Below are positions 63,079-64,000 of a stretch of 64,000 bases of DNA, in pieces. The translations under genes and the position numbers were made by a program. The first letter of the stretch is position 1; every line of letters starts with the position of its first letter. The DNA comes from Spiroplasma poulsonii. Its GTDB lineage: Bacteria; Bacillota_I; Bacilli_A; Mycoplasmatales; Mycoplasmataceae. A model generated the notes under the pieces. The model was not told the DNA's origin, did not search any database, and saw only the letters and a list, made by a program, of their open reading frames with translations. The DNA lies in assembly GCF_009866525.1 (NCBI RefSeq), contig NZ_CM020866.1:436260-500259 (forward strand), written 5' to 3'.

Positions 63079-63338
63079 AGTTACATCTTCTTTCTTAAAT
63101 TATTGGTTCTGAGATGAGGGTGGTTAATTCTCACTTATTTTATAACCGGCTTCATTATATCCTTAATAATCTGCAAAAAAATTGCTTTAACTTTTTTTAT
63201 TGTAAAAATTATTTCCCTAATTTTGTTATTTATCAATGATTTTAAAAAATTTAGTTGCAAATAGTTAACTTTTATAGAATAATTAATAAGGAATAATTCA
63301 GTTTGTTATTAGGTTAAATTTTAAGGAAGTGAAAATCA

Positions 63339-64000
63339 GTGCTATTTTTGAAAAAACTGGAGGCGTTTGGATTTAAGTCATTTGCTGACCCATTAACTGT
63401 CAATTTTGATCATGAAATGATTGGAATTGTTGGACCTAATGGGAGTGGAAAATCAAATATTAATGATGCAATTCGTTGATGTTTAGGTGAACAATCAATT
63501 AAATCACTGCGTGGAAATAATAGTGAAGATGTTATCTTTAATGGTTCTGAAACAAAATCAGCTTTAAATATGGCAGAAGTAAAATTAACTTTTGATAATA
63601 CAAAACGAATTTTTGCAATGGATTATGATGAGATTGAAATTGTTCGTCGTGTTTTTCGAGGAACAGGAGAAAATGAATATTTTATTAACAAACAACGGGT
63701 ATGTTTAAAAGATGTGCAAGATTTTGCGATGGATAGTGGTTTAACAAAATCATCATTAGCTATTATTTCACAAGGCAATATTAATGTTTTTGCAGAAGCA
63801 AAACCATTAGATCGTCGTACTTTATTTGAAGAAGCGGCGGGGGTTTTAAAATACAAACGACGAAAATTAGAATCATTAAAAAAATTAGAACGTTCAAATG
63901 AAAATTTAGCTCGTCTAAAAGATATTTTAAATGAAATTGAACGAAAGTTACCAAGTTTAAAATGTCAAAGTGAAAAAGCTTTAAAATATACTACCTTAAA
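63339..64000 (+). CDS. smc: chromosome segregation protein SMC, N-terminal part
   Basis: Starts with GTG (LFLKKLEAFGFKSFADP) and AAGGAAGTGA upstream. Walker A GIVGPNGSGKSNI and the FEEAAGVLKYKRRK helix that leads into the coiled coil are present. 220 codons are inside the window; it runs off the right edge in frame. TGA is Trp. The 63079-63338 stretch holds only leader sequence (possible TTGCAA -35 at 63254). Confidence 0.96.

Overview
The window is AT-rich and uses TGA as a tryptophan codon throughout: conserved proteins (SecY, DnaB, Adk, PcrA, GuaA, TrmD, S3, L2) only stay open if TGA is read as Trp, and S14, S8, SecY and GuaA have TGA at or next to their conserved C-terminal Trp. With the plectrovirus (SpV1-like) genes, this points to a Spiroplasma, most likely of the citri group. 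All coordinates below assume genetic code 4.

Layout. 1-6.0 kb: a Pro/Gln-rich protein, tRNA-Ile/tRNA-Ala, an unknown 309-aa protein, rplI-dnaB and a lipoprotein. 6.0-9.1 kb: rlmH and a convergent unknown gene, each broken by a 1067-bp IS5-like element. 9.2-24.8 kb: a long S10-spc-alpha cluster (rpsJ to rplQ, with secY, adk, infA, rpmJ and rpoA; no rpmD), then map. 24.9-36.6 kb: mixed housekeeping genes (GT2 glycosyltransferase, RDD membrane protein, pcrA, LacI-type regulator, ptsH, tsaD, RpiR-type regulator, deoD, asnS, Xre regulator, two tandem zinc-ribbon proteins). 36.8-40.5 kb: a membrane protein and a broken membrane protein with an IS. 40.6-48.5 kb: rpsP-khpA-rimM-trmD-rplS, a degenerate RbgA paralogue, rbgA, rnhB, a dprA-like gene, then hpt-guaA behind a purine riboswitch. 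49.0-61.1 kb: uraA, split by an IS5-like element that is split by a 9.55-kb SpV1-like element; that element carries two inverted IS3-type copies, one of them split by another IS5-like copy. 61.1-64.0 kb: a sixth IS5-like copy, a broken trypsin-like protease and the 5' part of smc.

Main points. (1) The SpV1-like element has related inverted ends and a 3-bp TGG duplication, so it sits in the chromosome like a transposon. (2) hpt-guaA is preceded by a near-complete guanine-type riboswitch with competing antiterminator and terminator helices. (3) All six IS5-like insertions duplicate ATT/AAT. (4) Single-base length changes, mostly in homopolymer runs, break several genes, including essential asnS; slippage, real decay or sequencing error could explain these. 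(5) L29 carries a C-terminal extension of about 225 residues.
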